Notes under the pieces: model-generated
Seen by the model: the letters and a program-made list of their open reading frames with translations, nothing else
Database searches by the model: none
What the model was told of the DNA's origin: nothing
Assembly: GCF_042477335.2 (NCBI RefSeq)
Contig: NC_091255.1
Coordinates: 23,972,501 to 24,036,500 of the forward strand
Reading direction: 5' to 3'
Length of the DNA: 64,000 bases
Source: Ovis canadensis
Lineage: Eukaryota > Chordata > Mammalia > Artiodactyla > Bovidae
Position numbers and translations under genes: made by a program
Shown: positions 51,481 to 62,753 of the stretch, piece after piece
Layout: each line of letters opens with the position of its first letter
Numbering within the stretch: the first letter of the stretch is position 1

Positions 51481-52400
51481 TATTATTCGTATTTTGTTCA
51501 CAGGAGTTATCTCACATCAGCTTATCTATCAATTCTTGTTTCTCTCGATTCTTCCTTCCAGGAGTCCCAAATTTCTTATTTCAATCTGGCCTATTGCTCT
51601 CTAGGGCTACTGCAAAGGTTTATTCTGGCAATTTCCTCTAGCTGTTCCTATTGTTAAATATGTTGAATCTCCTATTTCCTGGATTCTATTTTCTTGGTTT
51701 GCATGCTAAGTCACTTCTGTCATGTTCAACTCTTTGCAATACCATGGACTGTAGCTCGCCAGGCTCCTCTGTCCATGGGATTCTCCAGGCAAGAATACTG
51801 GAATGGGTTGCCTTTCCCTTTCTCCAGAGAACCTTCTTGACCCAGGGATTGACCCTGAATCTCTTCATCTCCTGCACTGGCAGGCAGGTTCTTTAACACT
51901 GGCGCCACTTGGGAAGCCCCTTTTCTTAGTTCGCTTCCCACTTTTGCTGGAGCAATCCTCTGATAGCTTACTAAGTAAAAGAGCATTTGAAACGAATTTT
52001 CTGAATCCTTACACATCTAAAAACATATTGTATTCTCAACTTATATTTTAATTGGGTGTATAGGTGTAGAATTCTATTTTGAAAACAATTCCTCCCAGGA
52101 ATTTAAAAGGCACGGCTTCACTAGTTACCTAATATCCAGCATTGCTCTTAAGAAGTCTTATAACCATCCGGATTCGTGCGTCTTTGTAGGAAACCAGTTT
52201 TTTCTTACAGGAAGCTTTTAGGATTATCCCTTTATGTGTTTGGATATTTTACAATAATGTATCTTGGGAGTGAATCTGTCTGTTGTTCTGGGCACCTGGT
52301 AGCTCTTTGATCTCGAGGCTCATGTCTTCCAGTGTTAGGAGATGCTCTTGAACTATTGCTTTGATCACTCTATTCCATTTATTTCCTCTATTAATTGGGT
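51481..52400 (-). mobile_element. Old L1-like sequence with Bov-tA insertion
   Basis: The right part (tataggtgtagaattctatt, ccagcattgctcttaagaag, caggaagcttttaggattat) resembles an antisense old L1 3' region. Family assignment is tentative. Confidence 0.45.
51703..51920 (-). mobile_element. Bov-tA SINE
   Basis: Complete order with a small insertion (atctcttc) before the head. Duplications ttttcttggtttgc (51689-51702) and ttttcttagttcgc (51921-51934), 12 of 14 matching. Confidence 0.92.
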
Positions 52401-52429
52401 TCCAGGTCCTGGGTTGATACTTGCATGAA

Positions 52430-52770
52430 CTATGGCTACAAAAATGCTATATAATGAACCAACCTAAAACTTGGCTTGAAACGTAGTTACTTATTCTCAT
52501 GGATCAGTGGGGGAGAGCCACTGATTTAGGCTGAAATTGACTAAGTGGCTTATGTTGACTGGGCTTATCCATAGAGCTAGAAGTAGTGTAGGGGGATGGT
52601 TTACCTGGGATGGGATTGGGTGGAGGAGCTTAGCCTGGTTCTAGATGGGTCTTATATTCATTGTGGGACCGGTAGGTTAGCACAAGCATGTTCTTCTCAG
52701 GCAGATGAAAGAGAAAGCAGAGCCTGATCATGTAAGAGCTTTCAAGCCTTTGGTCACATCCTCCCAACTA
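52430..52770. mobile_element. Ancient mammalian repeat, class uncertain
   Basis: 'accaacctaaaacttggctt', 'acttattctcatggatcagt' and 'ttaggctgaaattgactaag' resemble a common old mammalian repeat that I cannot name. Confidence 0.4.
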
Positions 52771-52856
52771 ACATCCAGGGGCCCAAAGCAACCAGCACAG
52801 CAGAACTCAAAGTCAAGAGGGCTCTTTAGAGGGAAAGTGGCAAAATCACTTGAGAG

Positions 52857-53059
52857 AAGGTTTGATAGGTGGCTCAGTGGTAAAGAGCCCACCTGCCAAT
52901 GCAGGAGACATGGGTTCGATCCCTGGGATGGGAAGATCCCCTAGAGTAGGGCATGGCAACCCACTCCAGTATTCTTGCCTGGAGAATCCCATGGACGAGC
53001 AGCCTGGGGGGCTACAGTCCATGGGGTCTCATAGAGTCAGTCAGACTGAGGGACTAACA
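52857..53059 (+). mobile_element. Bov-tA SINE
   Basis: 'gataggtggctcagtggtaa', B box ggttcgatccc intact, BovA end altered (agtcagtcagactgaggg) followed by a CA-rich tail. Confidence 0.92.
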
Positions 53060-53514
53060 CGCACCCCCCACCACACACAGAAGGCATAGTGGTTGACATC
53101 CATTTACCTCTTTTTTAAAAGTTAAAGTCTCAACTTCCTCCCCTCACAGATTCTTCTGTGTCTAGCTTCTCTGACTCTATCTTGATATTCTATTTTCATC
53201 CCCGCCACCTCTGGGGATAATGACAAGAGGCACATAATTGCTATCTGCTGGGAAAAGTAGCTCTACCTGGGGTGTGTCCTAAAATATTATCTTCCCATAA
53301 TTTGGCCGCTACCACCCTCTGTGATCTGAGCTCCCTTTCCTCCCTTTCAGACATCCCTGTCCCAGTCAGCAAGGCTCTGCTCCCCTAACCTGCACCCTCC
53401 CCAAACACGCTTTAAACAGACCCCCCACAACATGGACTGTATTCTAACGACCAACCAGGGTGGAGAACACTAGCATCCTTTCATTTCTGTCTCTCCAGGT
53501 CAAAATTCATTTTG
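53060..53514. other. Unique sequence
   Basis: CACCCCCC-rich start, then unremarkable sequence; no recognised feature. Confidence 0.4.
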
Positions 53515-53660
53515 AAATTTTTTAGCTTTATTTTATATTTTAACTTTTTGGCCATGGTGCACGGCATGTGGGATCTTTGTTCCCCTACTAGGGATCAAAC
53601 CCACGGCCCCTACATTGGAAGCCTGGAGGTTTAACCACTGGAGCACCAAAGAAGTATCTC
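53515..53660 (-). mobile_element. CHR-type SINE
   Basis: A/T tail at the left, 'gcatgtgggatctttgttcc', B box ggtttgatccc (minus strand), head 'ggtgctccagtggttaaacc' (minus strand). Confidence 0.82.
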
Positions 53661-53729
53661 TCCAGTCTCTCTCTCAAATTCTGTCTTCTTTCGATGTTTG
53701 GCACAAATGCCCCCTTTTCGGAGAAGTCT

Positions 53730-54125
53730 TGCTTTGAGTAAGTTACTTGATCTCTTCTTGAAGCTCTTCTTGAGCTTCATTTACTCAGCTGTAGAATGGG
53801 TGGTGTGGAGCCTGCCTTCCTGGGATTTGAAGATGTGAAGGTGTTAGTCACTCAGTCGTGTCTGACTCTTTGAGACTCTATGGACTGTAGCCCGCCAGGC
53901 TCCTCTGTCCATGGAATTCTCCAGGCAAGAATACTGGAGTGGGTAGCCATTTCCTTCTTCAGGGGAATGTTCCTGACCCAGGGTTCAAATCTGGGTCTCC
54001 TGCATTGCAGGCAGATTCTTTACCATGAGAACCACCAGGGTTTTGGGGACGATTAAATATATTGACATAAGACTTGGCATGGTGCCAGCCTCACACAAAA
54101 GGCGACTTGGTAAATGTTAGTGATC
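53730..54125 (+). mobile_element. MIR split by Bov-tA
   Basis: Left: 'tgagtaagttacttgatctc', 'cttcatttactcagctgtag'. Right: 'gacgattaaatatattgaca', 'acttggcatggtgccagcct'. The younger SINE sits between them. Confidence 0.65.
53835..54040 (-). mobile_element. Bov-tA SINE inside MIR
   Basis: Complete order; the B box is degenerate (gatttgaaccc, minus strand). Confidence 0.92.
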
Positions 54126-54204
54126 ACTGTGTGTGCACCTGTTGTAAAAATGTCCCATTCTGTCTTCTGGTGTATGTCTAATGTCTCCACTAGACGGGTG
54201 GATC

Positions 54205-54365
54205 TCTGCTCTAAAGGCGCATTAGCATCAGCTGGGGGGCTTTTGATAAAACAGGGCTGTCTAGGCCCCACTTCAGATCAATTGACTGTGAATCTTTGGG
54301 GATGAGCCCAGGAGGTGGTTTTTTCAAAGCCTCCCAGGCCACGGATTCTATCAGATAAGCACTGC
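54205..54365 (+). mobile_element. MER5A-like hAT MITE
   Basis: 'gcattagcatcagctggggg', 'gataaaacagggctgtctag', 'gccccacttcagatcaat', then 'gagcccaggaggtggttttt', following the MER5A order. Non-autonomous; no transposase. Confidence 0.7.
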
Positions 54366-54598
54366 TGAGAATGCAGAGTTGGCCCATGAGCTGCCTGAGA
54401 GCAAAGACTAGGCACTGTTCACATTTTTTTTTTTAATCTGTGATACTGTGATTTATAATAAGAAATATATATATTTGGTCTTTGTCCCATTTCTGACACA
54501 GAGCTCCTAAAACTCTTGGCATTTCCTAAATGTTGAGAGCACAAAATTGTCTTTTGTTATGCTAATGAAGCAGTTTATGGAAAGCCCCTAGGTGACCT

Positions 54599-54804
54599 AG
54601 TGGCTCAGATGCTAAAGAATCTGCCTGCAATGCAGGAGATCCTGGTTCGATCCCTGGTTAGGGAAGATTCCCCTAGAGAAGGGAATGGCTACCCTTTTCA
54701 GTATTCTTGCCTGGAGAATCCCATTGACAGAGGAGCCTGGAGGGTTACAGTCCATGGGGTCACAAAGGGTTGGACATGACTGAGCGACTTAGCACTACTA
54801 CCAG
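54599..54804 (+). mobile_element. Bov-tA SINE
   Basis: 'agtggctcagatgctaaaga', consensus B box ggttcgatccc, BovA end 'ggacatgactgagcgactta'. Possible duplications taggtgacct (54589-54598) and taggtcacct (54805-54814), which would mean the first bases of the head are missing. Confidence 0.92.
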
Positions 54805-54814
54805 TAGGTCACCT

Positions 54815-55264
54815 GAGGAAGGGGGCCCGTCACTGGGGCAGCCAATCGAGGGTCACGACTGTCAGTCCCATCCCAGACCTCCAGAGAGGAGAGAGGGGCC
54901 GGAGACTGAGTTCAATCACCACTGATTTCATTTATCGTGCTCGTGTGATGAAGCTTCAGCTGAAAAGGACAGGGTTCAGAGAGCTTCTGGGTTGGGGAGC
55001 AGGTGGAGATTTACAGAGAACGGCTGGTTCAGAGAGCAGGGAAGCTCCATGCCCTTTCCCTGTACCCTGCCCTACGCATCTCTTCCATCTGTTCCCGAGT
55101 TATACCCATTTATCGTAAACCAGTAAGCTAGCAAGGAAAATGTTTCTCTGAGTTCGGTGAGCCACTCTTGCCAATTAAACCCAAAGAGTGGGGTGTTTAG
55201 TCTAATTGATAGCTGGTCAATCAGAAGCAGTGGTGACAACCAACAGGGTGTTGGGGGGAGATAG
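54815..55264. other. Unique sequence
   Basis: No recognised repeat or exon; possibly contains the 5' limit of the LTR-like element that follows. Confidence 0.35.
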
Positions 55265-55888
55265 TCCTGTAAGACTCAGCCCTTCCCCTTGTTGCAGTGA
55301 AAAGGAAAAAAGAGGAATAAGTTTTTCTCTTTCCCTTTCCTGAGAACAAAGAAGATAAAGGGAACAGGGAGCGGGCCTGAACCTCCTAGCTTTTCTTTTT
55401 TTTCACTTTAACTGCTCCCAACTCTGAATGTCTGTAACTAAGCTTGCTTTTCAGCACCCTAGCCCTGCAGGAGCTACACTTCACAACTATTTTCCCTTTG
55501 ACTCTAAATACATCCTGTCTCTGGTGTTTACCCTTATAACATCCTTCCGCTTGTAGTTGTCTATCACAAAGAAGGCCACAGACCACAGAACTGCCAGACT
55601 CAATTACCGGGTTACTGATGCCAGTCTATGACTGTCTTTGAAACAATGTGCAAAAGGAAGAACTCAAGATCCTCGCACCTTCATTCCTCATCACCGACTC
55701 CTGACTGACTGCCCGCCCTCTATATAAGCCCCTCGGGTGGGGGGAGGCACAGTTCCTGAGGCGTGAGTCTGCTATGTTCCCTTCTCTGCCAGCTGAGAAA
55801 AAAAAAAAATCTGTTTCTCCAAACTCTGTCTCCATATGTTTTATTTGGCTTCGGTGGGCAGAGAAAGCCAAGATTTTGGCCAGCAACA
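55265..55888 (+). mobile_element. Probable solo LTR of a class I endogenous retrovirus
   Basis: The 3' half has LTR architecture: a TATA box in ctatataagcccc (55720-55732), a start-site region (ggcacagttcctgaggcgtg), a degraded polyadenylation signal replaced by an A13 run (55799-55811), a TG-rich downstream region, and a CA end at 55887-55888. The 5' limit is uncertain because no matching short target duplication was found. No primer-binding site, gag, pol or env sequence follows, so it looks like a solitary LTR. An old host-gene promoter is the alternative. Confidence 0.6.
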
Positions 55889-56199
55889 GGCTGAGGGATC
55901 TGATTCTCTCACCAGGTAGACAGTGTTGGAAGTTGAGCTGGAGAATTGCTGGGAACTGGGTGCAGAATCGTGACATAATAGCGGGCAGCTTGCATCCAGG
56001 ATTCCACGGCTGGATGAATGAACGTACGTGTGTTGAGAAGCAAAGTCCAAGTCAGAACGAGAGAGTCTTTGTAGACGTGGATTTTGCATTGAGGTTCATT
56101 GAGATCAGACCTGGTAGGCTGGAAGGGGCAACAGCCTGGAAGCCTGTGTTTGCCTGTTGGTGGGGCTCTGTGCCCAGGTCTAGGGTTACACTTATGAGG
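55889..56199. other. Unique sequence
   Basis: No recognised feature; the plus-strand frame running out of the LTR is not supported as coding. Confidence 0.4.
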
Positions 56200-56345
56200 G
56201 CCTCACAAAGAGCTTTCACTAGATCTCACTGCTGCCCCATGAGTGGGTGCGTCCTTCCCCTTCCTAGTGATCCCAGGGACAGATGAGGAAACTGTGGCCC
56301 AGAGATGGCGCGACCTCCTACTCAGGGACACCCCGTCAGAGAGCT
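56200..56345 (-). mobile_element. MIR-like fragment
   Basis: 'ttcactagatctcactgctg', 'gggacagatgaggaaactgt', 'ggcccagagatggcgcgacc'. Confidence 0.6.
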
Positions 56346-56570
56346 GCAAAACCAGGCCTTGGACCTTGCGTCTCCTGACACCCGGTCCTGCGTGGTCATC
56401 GTTGTTGGAGTGAGTCTCCAAGTCACCCGTGCTGCCTTCTGGGAGTGAGTCGTGTAGGGGAGCAGGTCGAGGAGTGGGCACCTCTCTGAGAAGTGGGTTT
56501 CAGGACCGGGGTCCTTCTTGGGGACTTGTGGGAGGAGCCCTTGGGGAAGCGTCAGCAGTGGTGGAACTTC

Positions 56571-56693
56571 TATATGTGCGTGTACGTGTGTATGTGTGTG
56601 TCTATGTGTGTGTGTGTGCATATGTGTGTGTTTATGTGTGTGTATGTGTATACATTTATATGTGTATGTGTGTATGCATGTGTGTGTGTGTGT
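56571..56693 (+). repeat. Long interrupted (TG/TATG)n microsatellite
   Basis: About 120 bp of TG repeats with regular TA steps (tgtgcgtgtacgtgtgtatg at the start). Alternating purine-pyrimidine throughout, so Z-DNA formation is plausible. All frames stay open, giving spurious VCVCV-type translations. Confidence 0.93.
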
Positions 56694-57834
56694 ACCACCC
56701 TGTGCCTGGAGCACATATGTGACTGTGCTGTGCACCCCCCACCCCGCCCCATGTGTGGTGCGTGTGGCTGGGCACACGTGTCTGCAGTGTGCCGTGCACC
56801 GTGAGCTGTGACTCTGGAGGCCTCTCGAGTGCCTCAAAGCCGGCTCCCCCCGCCATTGAGAGTCCTGCCACCCTCAAAGTTCAGAGACTCAGTGACTGCC
56901 CCTCCCCAAGAAAGGGCACAGAGGGGAGTGTCTTCTCCTGGGGGAGGGGGTGAGAAGGGTGGCCGGGGCTCCAGTGCCCCTGCGGTGACCCCTGTTTGTC
57001 CAGCACCTTCTGGCTCCCCGGCCCACTCACCGGGGACGTCTTTCCGGGAAAGCACCGATGTGCAGAGGAGGCTGCCTGCGGCTCCCCAGCCCCCCACCCC
57101 CCTTCCCTGCTGCGCCTGCTGAGCCTTCCCTTCTGCCAGGCTCGGCCGGCCTCGGTGGGAAATGTCCCTGGGCACCTTTACTCCAGACCGCGTGCTAATT
57201 GCTTAGTCTCCAGCCTCCCCATCCACCGCAGGGTCACCTTGCCACAAAACTTTACTCCAGGGAGAGGTGGGAGGGGCATCCAGGAGTGGGGAGCGGGTTT
57301 GGGGGGGCCGTGACCAGGAATGCGGCCGCCTCAGGAAGACAGTAATGAGGTCAGGAGGGCTGAACACCCAAAGCCGGCCTCCACCTGCCCCTGCCTTCTT
57401 CCTCTCCTCTGTCTGCAAGCACAGAGGACTCCTTTCCGGATTGAAGGTTCTTCAGAAGAAATGACTCCCAGTTTGCCCTGGACTTGCAGGGAATGTGCCG
57501 AGCCTGTTTCAGATCAGAGGAGAGGCCTTTTCCAGAAGACAGCATGCAATGGGAAGGTTGGGGAGTGTGTGGCCCGGAGGGGCATAGACTCACCTGCCTG
57601 GAGGCAGGGGAATGGTGGGACAGGGTCTTCCTGGAGCTACCTCTCAATCAGGACACCAAGGCTGTATGTCACCTCTCTCGAATGAGACGATATTCTGTCC
57701 TCAAACTCTCCCCAATCTACTCACATCCCTATTGCTGGCATCTTCAGGCCTTTTATACCAGGATAAAAAGGGCTTTTTCCAGTATCTCTGGCCATTCTCT
57801 TATTGAGCCTGGAAGGCAGAGGTTGGGGTGTGTG
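56694..57834. other. Unique GC-rich sequence
   Basis: Polypurine and polypyrimidine tracts and scattered CpGs at 57000-57310. No exon or promoter can be defended. Confidence 0.4.
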
Positions 57835-58010
57835 TGAAAAGTGTTAGTCGCTCAGTAGTGTCCGACTTGTAGCCCAACAGGCTTCTCTGTCCATAGGACT
57901 CTCCAGGCAAAAATCCTGGAAGTGGGCTGCTATTCCCTTCTCCAGGGGATCGTCCCAACCCAGGAGTCAAACCCAGGCCTCCCACATTGCAGGCAGGTTC
58001 TTTACCATCT
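57835..58010 (-). mobile_element. Bov-tA SINE with internal deletion
   Basis: Bov-tA order with about 20 bp missing in BovA between 'gtgtccgac' and 'ttgtagccc'; the B box is degenerate (ggtttgactcc, minus strand). Confidence 0.9.
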
Positions 58011-58319
58011 GGGTGAACTGAGACCCAAGGTGAGAATTCTTCCTTTCAAGGGCGCATGGCCTGGACTCTAGTCTAGGGTTTTCCTGTGCAGATACTCAGG
58101 CCCCTAGACTGCCCGACCTCACGGTAGTGGACATCTTCCAACGGAGGCTCGGGGGTAAGCAGAGGCCCTGGGGGTGGCAGGAGCCACAGTGGGAGGAGGA
58201 GATGGCTGCTCAAGCTTGGCCTCCCTCTCTAAGGACAAGCTGGATGGAGGTGGTGGAGACACTGGAGTGACTGAGACAACTTCTCAGGCATGAGGAGGCC
58301 ACCCAGGCCAGGGCAGGGC
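58011..58319. other. Unique sequence
   Basis: No recognised feature. Confidence 0.4.
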
Positions 58320-58430
58320 CAGCCAGACTGTGAGCCCCCGAGGGCATGTTTGATTCATCTTCGTCTCTCCAGATGTCTCCTCAGAACCAATGCTTGGTGA
58401 ATGTTCGTTAAAGAAATGAATAACCGAACA
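58320..58430 (+). mobile_element. L2 3' end
   Basis: 'actgtgagcccccgagggca', 'aatgcttggtgaatgttcgt', 'taaagaaatgaat'. Confidence 0.6.
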
Positions 58431-58519
58431 GAGAACAGAAGGTGAAGGTGGTTAGCTAGCCAACCAAAGAGACCTCGGGTTGCTAGGTCAAGTGGAAGGA
58501 TGGAGAAGAGTTAAGGGGA

Positions 58520-58960
58520 ACATGATAAGTTAGGATAAGACTAAGTTATATTGAGATGACAAACAAGCCCTGAATCTCAGTGGCTTGAAAATCAAAGGTT
58601 TATTTCTCATTCACACCACGTGTCTATATAGACTGGCAGTTCCTGTATAGACTTTTCTCACTGTAGTCGCTCAAGCACCTAGGAGGATGGAGCAGCCATT
58701 ATCTCGGATATCACCAGTCACTGTGCTGAGAGAAGAGAATGCAGAGGTCTCTCACTAGCAATTAAGTAGCCTGAAAAGGGAAACTTTTATTTATACTTCA
58801 TTGGCCTGAACTAGTCACATGGTTACTTTTGCTCATACCCCACTGGCCAGAATTAGTCATGTAGTCCAATAGCAGGGGACCAGGAAATATAATTCTACCA
58901 GGTGCCTGGAAGATAGAGAGATGGAAACACTTAATGAATATCCCTAATGAGGGTCATTAA
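58520..58960. mobile_element. Ancient mammalian repeat, class uncertain
   Basis: 'ccctgaatctcagtggcttg', 'aaaggtttatttctcattca', 'ccactggccagaattagtca' and 'caggaaatataattctacca' keep the order of a common old mammalian repeat that I cannot name securely. Confidence 0.45.
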
Positions 58961-59119
58961 AGTATCAGTTATGGAGAACCAGAAGGGGAGGGGAGCAACT
59001 GACATGCTAGATCTTTACTGACCCACATCCCAGAGCTCCAAGCCTGTGGATGGCACTCATTTGAGGTCATAAAGTCATAAACTGACCCCTGGAAGAGAAA
59101 GGGAGAAGACAGGTTGCAT

Positions 59120-59240
59120 ATAAGTTAAACTGAGTAACAGCTCTGTGCCTAGCTGTGCTGAGGTCTGGGAATATATGATGAACACAGCTCCTGCCCTGAT
59201 GGTGGCAACAATTATATAAGAAACAGCAAAGCATGAAGTA
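59120..59240 (-). mobile_element. L2 3' fragment
   Basis: 'ctgtgcctagctgtgctgag', 'atatgatgaacacagctcct', 'gccctgatggtggcaaca', antisense L2 end. Confidence 0.5.
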
Positions 59241-59899
59241 GCATAAAGATTTAATATCCTAGATCCAAGGTGAAAAGTGGCCAGCCAAGGAAAGAGGAAG
59301 CAGTATAGTCTAGAATTGTACTCAGTAGTTGCTGCATTTTCTTCCGTTGCCATAAGGCTGGTGCCACCCAAATGAAGTCACAGTCCTGTGAAATTATGTG
59401 GTTTCTGGTTCCTGCCTCTACATTCACTGGTGCCCTCCAAGACTAGAAGCCTCTGTAAATGAAGACATTCATGGGAGAAAACCAAAGACTCACCCTGAAG
59501 TCTCAATAGTGCACTGAAGTTGTCTCAGTAAGTTATACTCTCTTGTTAATGGAAATGTTTCCTTTTGATTACACTTTTACAGACATTTTCCTGGGGACCT
59601 TGTGCTATCCTTGTGCTCCCTGATTCAATCAATAAAAAGACTAGAATGAGAGAGAGAGACAAAGGAGAGAAAGACTGGGGAAGATTGGATCCCTTCATTT
59701 TGTCAAGACGGGTTTGCTTTCCAATCACCTGGAGGAAAATCCTCTCTCTCAACAAAGTTTGACTTTGCGCAATTCATCTTGAAGTAGGAAAATCAGAAAG
59801 CTTAGAGTAATACTTGGAGTGAGTATCAAATATAATAGTGTCAGAAGAACTTACATATCTGTGCTTACTTGTGAGCAGTAACTTCATTAAAGAATCATA
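59241..59899. other. Unique AT-rich sequence
   Basis: Short (GA)n at 59648-59660; no exon supported. Confidence 0.4.
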
Positions 59900-60480
59900 G
59901 TTGCCAAAAGTCAAATCCTTTTATGCCCCCTCTTCCTTTCAGAATCAAGCCCAAAGTCCTCAGCTTGGATCTACAGACACTTCATGGTGTGTTTACACCC
60001 CATGTTTCCCCCAGCTTCCCCTTTCCTTTGACGTCCCCTCCGCTCCACACTCTAGCTCTAGGTTGCATCTTGTCCTTACCCCAACGTGGCTCATGCCTCA
60101 GCGCCTCTTCTCCTGCTGTTCCCTTGGCCTGGGACGCCTTTCCATCACCTACTTGGAAAATTCCTCCTCCTCCTTGTAAGCCTGGCTTGGGTGACTCTAC
60201 TCTGTCAGCATCTCCTTAGGCACCCCCCCACCCATTCCCTGTGTGGTCTCTGTGGCCCCTTGTACAAATTTCCACTACAGTCGTTGTCCCACTGACTGAC
60301 AATTGTTTCCAGGCATATCTCTCCAACTAGGCTGCAGAATCCGTGAGGGCAGTAATAGTGTCTTATTTTGTTTTTTTTTTTATCTGTTGCACTGAGTGTA
60401 AGACCTAGCACCTAGCAGGAGCTGGGTGGACATTTATACAATGCCTGGAATGAATGAATGAGTAAATGAATGAATGAATT
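59900..60480 (+). mobile_element. L2 3' segment, relatively long
   Basis: 'gcccaaagtcctcagcttgg', 'gcgcctcttctcctgctgtt', 'ggcctgggacgcctttccat', 'tcagcatctccttaggcacc', 'gctgcagaatccgtgagggc', ending in 'tggaatgaatgaatgagtaa'. Confidence 0.85.
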
Positions 60481-60538
60481 GGAGAAATACTAAAGGGGAA
60501 CTTGATGTAAGCACCCACTCAAAACCAGGATTCCTTGT

Positions 60539-60760
60539 AAGGCAGGACTCAGCAAACTATGGCCCATGGACTGAATCTGGTCCGATGCCTATTTGTGTGA
60601 ATAAAGTTTTATTGGAACACAGCCACGTTTGTTTACTTATTGCTCATGGCTACTTTTGCAACATAGCAACAGAGTTGAGTAGCTGGAACCATATGATTCT
60701 CAAAGCCTGTCGGACTCTTTAGAAAGAAGTTTACTTACCTCTGTTCTTTAGCATTGACTC
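60539..60760. mobile_element. hAT-like non-autonomous DNA transposon fossil
   Basis: 'actcagcaaactatggccca', 'tgaataaagttttattggaa', 'cacagccacgtttgtttact', 'cagagttgagtagctggaac' and 'tcaaagcctgtcggactctt' follow a common mammalian short-TIR element. The near-complementary ends (gcaggactcagcaaact and agtttacttacctctg) fit terminal inverted repeats. Confidence 0.6.
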
Positions 60761-61535
60761 AGTCATTTTTGGACTAGAGACATGTTTGAGACCTTGATAA
60801 AGAGCTTTGAGATGGAATATGTGCACACACACAGGACACTTTGCATTCAATTTCATGAGAACCAATGACTCCTTGAATCCCATCCATCAATCCCTGAGAG
60901 AGCCAGTGACACCAGATTAAAAATTCAGTTGCCCAAGGCTAGTGAGACTGGAGCTGAGAAAGTGATGGAGAATGTGGCGCAAGGTGGCTGGGGGTCTTAA
61001 AAATCATAGCTCTTACAAAATCAAATCTTAAGAAAGAGAGACAGACTGCCTCACCCTGAAGCATCTCTGACATATAGCTGGCCACCTTGTGTACTGTATC
61101 TTCAGCCTCCAGAAACTTACTGCTGGGCATCCTATGATGCTATCACAGAAATGCCCAGTTTGTAAGGAAGCCCGTCTTCACACTCAACTGAGCTGTTATA
61201 GCAGGAGCCCACTGGTCCTCTGGGCTGTGAAGGCTAGGGCCCAGTGTGCATAAGCTCATTTTTTCAGCCGATGAGGTGAGACTAGAAGAAACCAGAAGAC
61301 CAAGGAGAGGCTGCCCACCTTGATCTCCCCAGAGGACTTTGGGAAGGGGCACAGAGAAGAGGAGCCAGGACCATTGCAATCCATCAAATCCACCAGCCTT
61401 GCTTCCTTAAAAACAAAGGGTGGATTAGGAGGGGGAATGGGAAATGTGTGTGTCTGGCAGCTAATGAAGTCATGAGCAGTAGGAGGCGTTAGGCCTCTGG
61501 GAAGCAAATTGTGGGCCAAACGAGCTCATTTTTTT
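60761..61535. other. Unique sequence
   Basis: No recognised repeat or exon. Confidence 0.4.
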
Positions 61536-61660
61536 TCTTTTTTAGCAGAATTATTAAATTAGCAGATGAAGGAAACACATTAGGCGTTATGAATCTTGCT
61601 GTTAGTGGAGCCCTTGATAGAGGGTTGTGCAGATGCTTGCTAAATTCCTCCCATCCGGGG
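61536..61660. other. Candidate conserved non-coding element
   Basis: Repeat-free AT-rich block with 'agcagaattattaaattagc', 'acacattaggcgttatgaat' and 'gctgttagtggagcccttga' in a GC-richer neighbourhood. Its constraint is untested. Confidence 0.3.
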
Positions 61661-61739
61661 TTAAAGGCAAAGCTGGCACCCCTGGATCCCCAGTGGGAGG
61701 GATGGGTGGGATTGATGTGTCATGAGCATCTGGGCAGGG

Positions 61740-61920
61740 TGCTGTCCTAGGGCCTTTAGGTCCAGTGACCCATTCAGTCTCCACAACACTCAAGGAAAGA
61801 TGACCTTTCTCATTTCAGCTGGAAAGATGGGCTCAGAAGGGTGACGGGCCTCGTCTCAGCTCACAGAGTCAGTGGCAAAGCTCAAGGCCAAACCTCCATC
61901 TGCCTTAGTCCAAACCCAGG
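61740..61920 (-). mobile_element. MIR-like fragment
   Basis: 'tagggcctttaggtccagtg', 'tctcatttcagctggaaaga', 'gctcacagagtcagtggcaa', 'agctcaaggccaaacctcca'. Confidence 0.55.
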
Positions 61921-62736
61921 GCTCTTGCCCCAGGAGTAAATGAAGACCTCCCTCTGGGATAACTTTGAAATGCAGCAAAGGCACATGAGTAACCAGTCGG
62001 ATGGGAGACAAAAGCTGGAGTCAGGCAGGAGGGCTGAGTGCAGGGCAGGCGGGGAGGCTGGCCCCCAGGAGCAGAGCTGATTGTAATTTCTGCTTTTAGA
62101 AAGATGTGATGAATAGATGTGTGTTCAGAGAAATGAAAGGGCATGGAATCTGGGTCAGGTGGGAAATAGTTAAGTGCTCTGTCCCTTGCTCAAAATATTC
62201 ACAAGCCTGTTCTGGGGGATGCTGGTGACTGCTGCGGTCTCAGTGGGTTGGGCTGGGTCACAGGTGTCCCACAAAAGAGCCAGGAGAGCTTTTTAAGGAT
62301 GGGGGTTACCCAACCCTGTAGGGAGAGCTCCCTGTCACTGGAGACATTCCAGGAGCTGACATAACTTGGCAGGAGAGTCTGACTCTAGGTAAGATTAACC
62401 TTTTGATTGGCTAAAGCCCTTCCTAGCACTACAATTCTGTCTTCAAACTCAAGCTTGAGGAAGAGTATTCCAACAGCAAAACTCTCCAGAGATTCCTGCA
62501 GAAATCTGGCAGTGGAATGGGAGAGTCTGTAGTTGTCTCTGAGATCTGTGAGTGACCAACCATGTGCCTGAACATGGAGGGGAGGCATTTAGTGACCCCT
62601 GGATACACCCTCTAGTCTGAAGACCACTTCTGGGCAGCGGGGTGACTGACGGGCCTTCCCAAATCCTCCCAGCATAGGGTGATGGGGGACAGGAACTTCC
62701 AGAGAACCTTTTCTAGTGGTGAGAACGAGCCTGTCA
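61921..62736. other. Unique sequence
   Basis: No recognised repeat or exon. Confidence 0.4.
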
Positions 62737-62753
62737 AAAATAAGAGAGGAGAG

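Noticed and set aside
52857..53059. tRNA-Glu gene suggested by intact A- and B-box motifs
   Set aside because: The head belongs to a Bov-tA SINE and continues directly into BovA sequence; it cannot fold as a mature tRNA. The same holds for the other SINE heads.
55774..56286. Plus-strand 170-codon frame
   Set aside because: Starts in the 3' end of an LTR-like element and runs through a MIR; no domain.
57000..57310. Possible CpG-island promoter
   Set aside because: GC-rich, but CpGs are sparse and scattered, with no adjoining exon.
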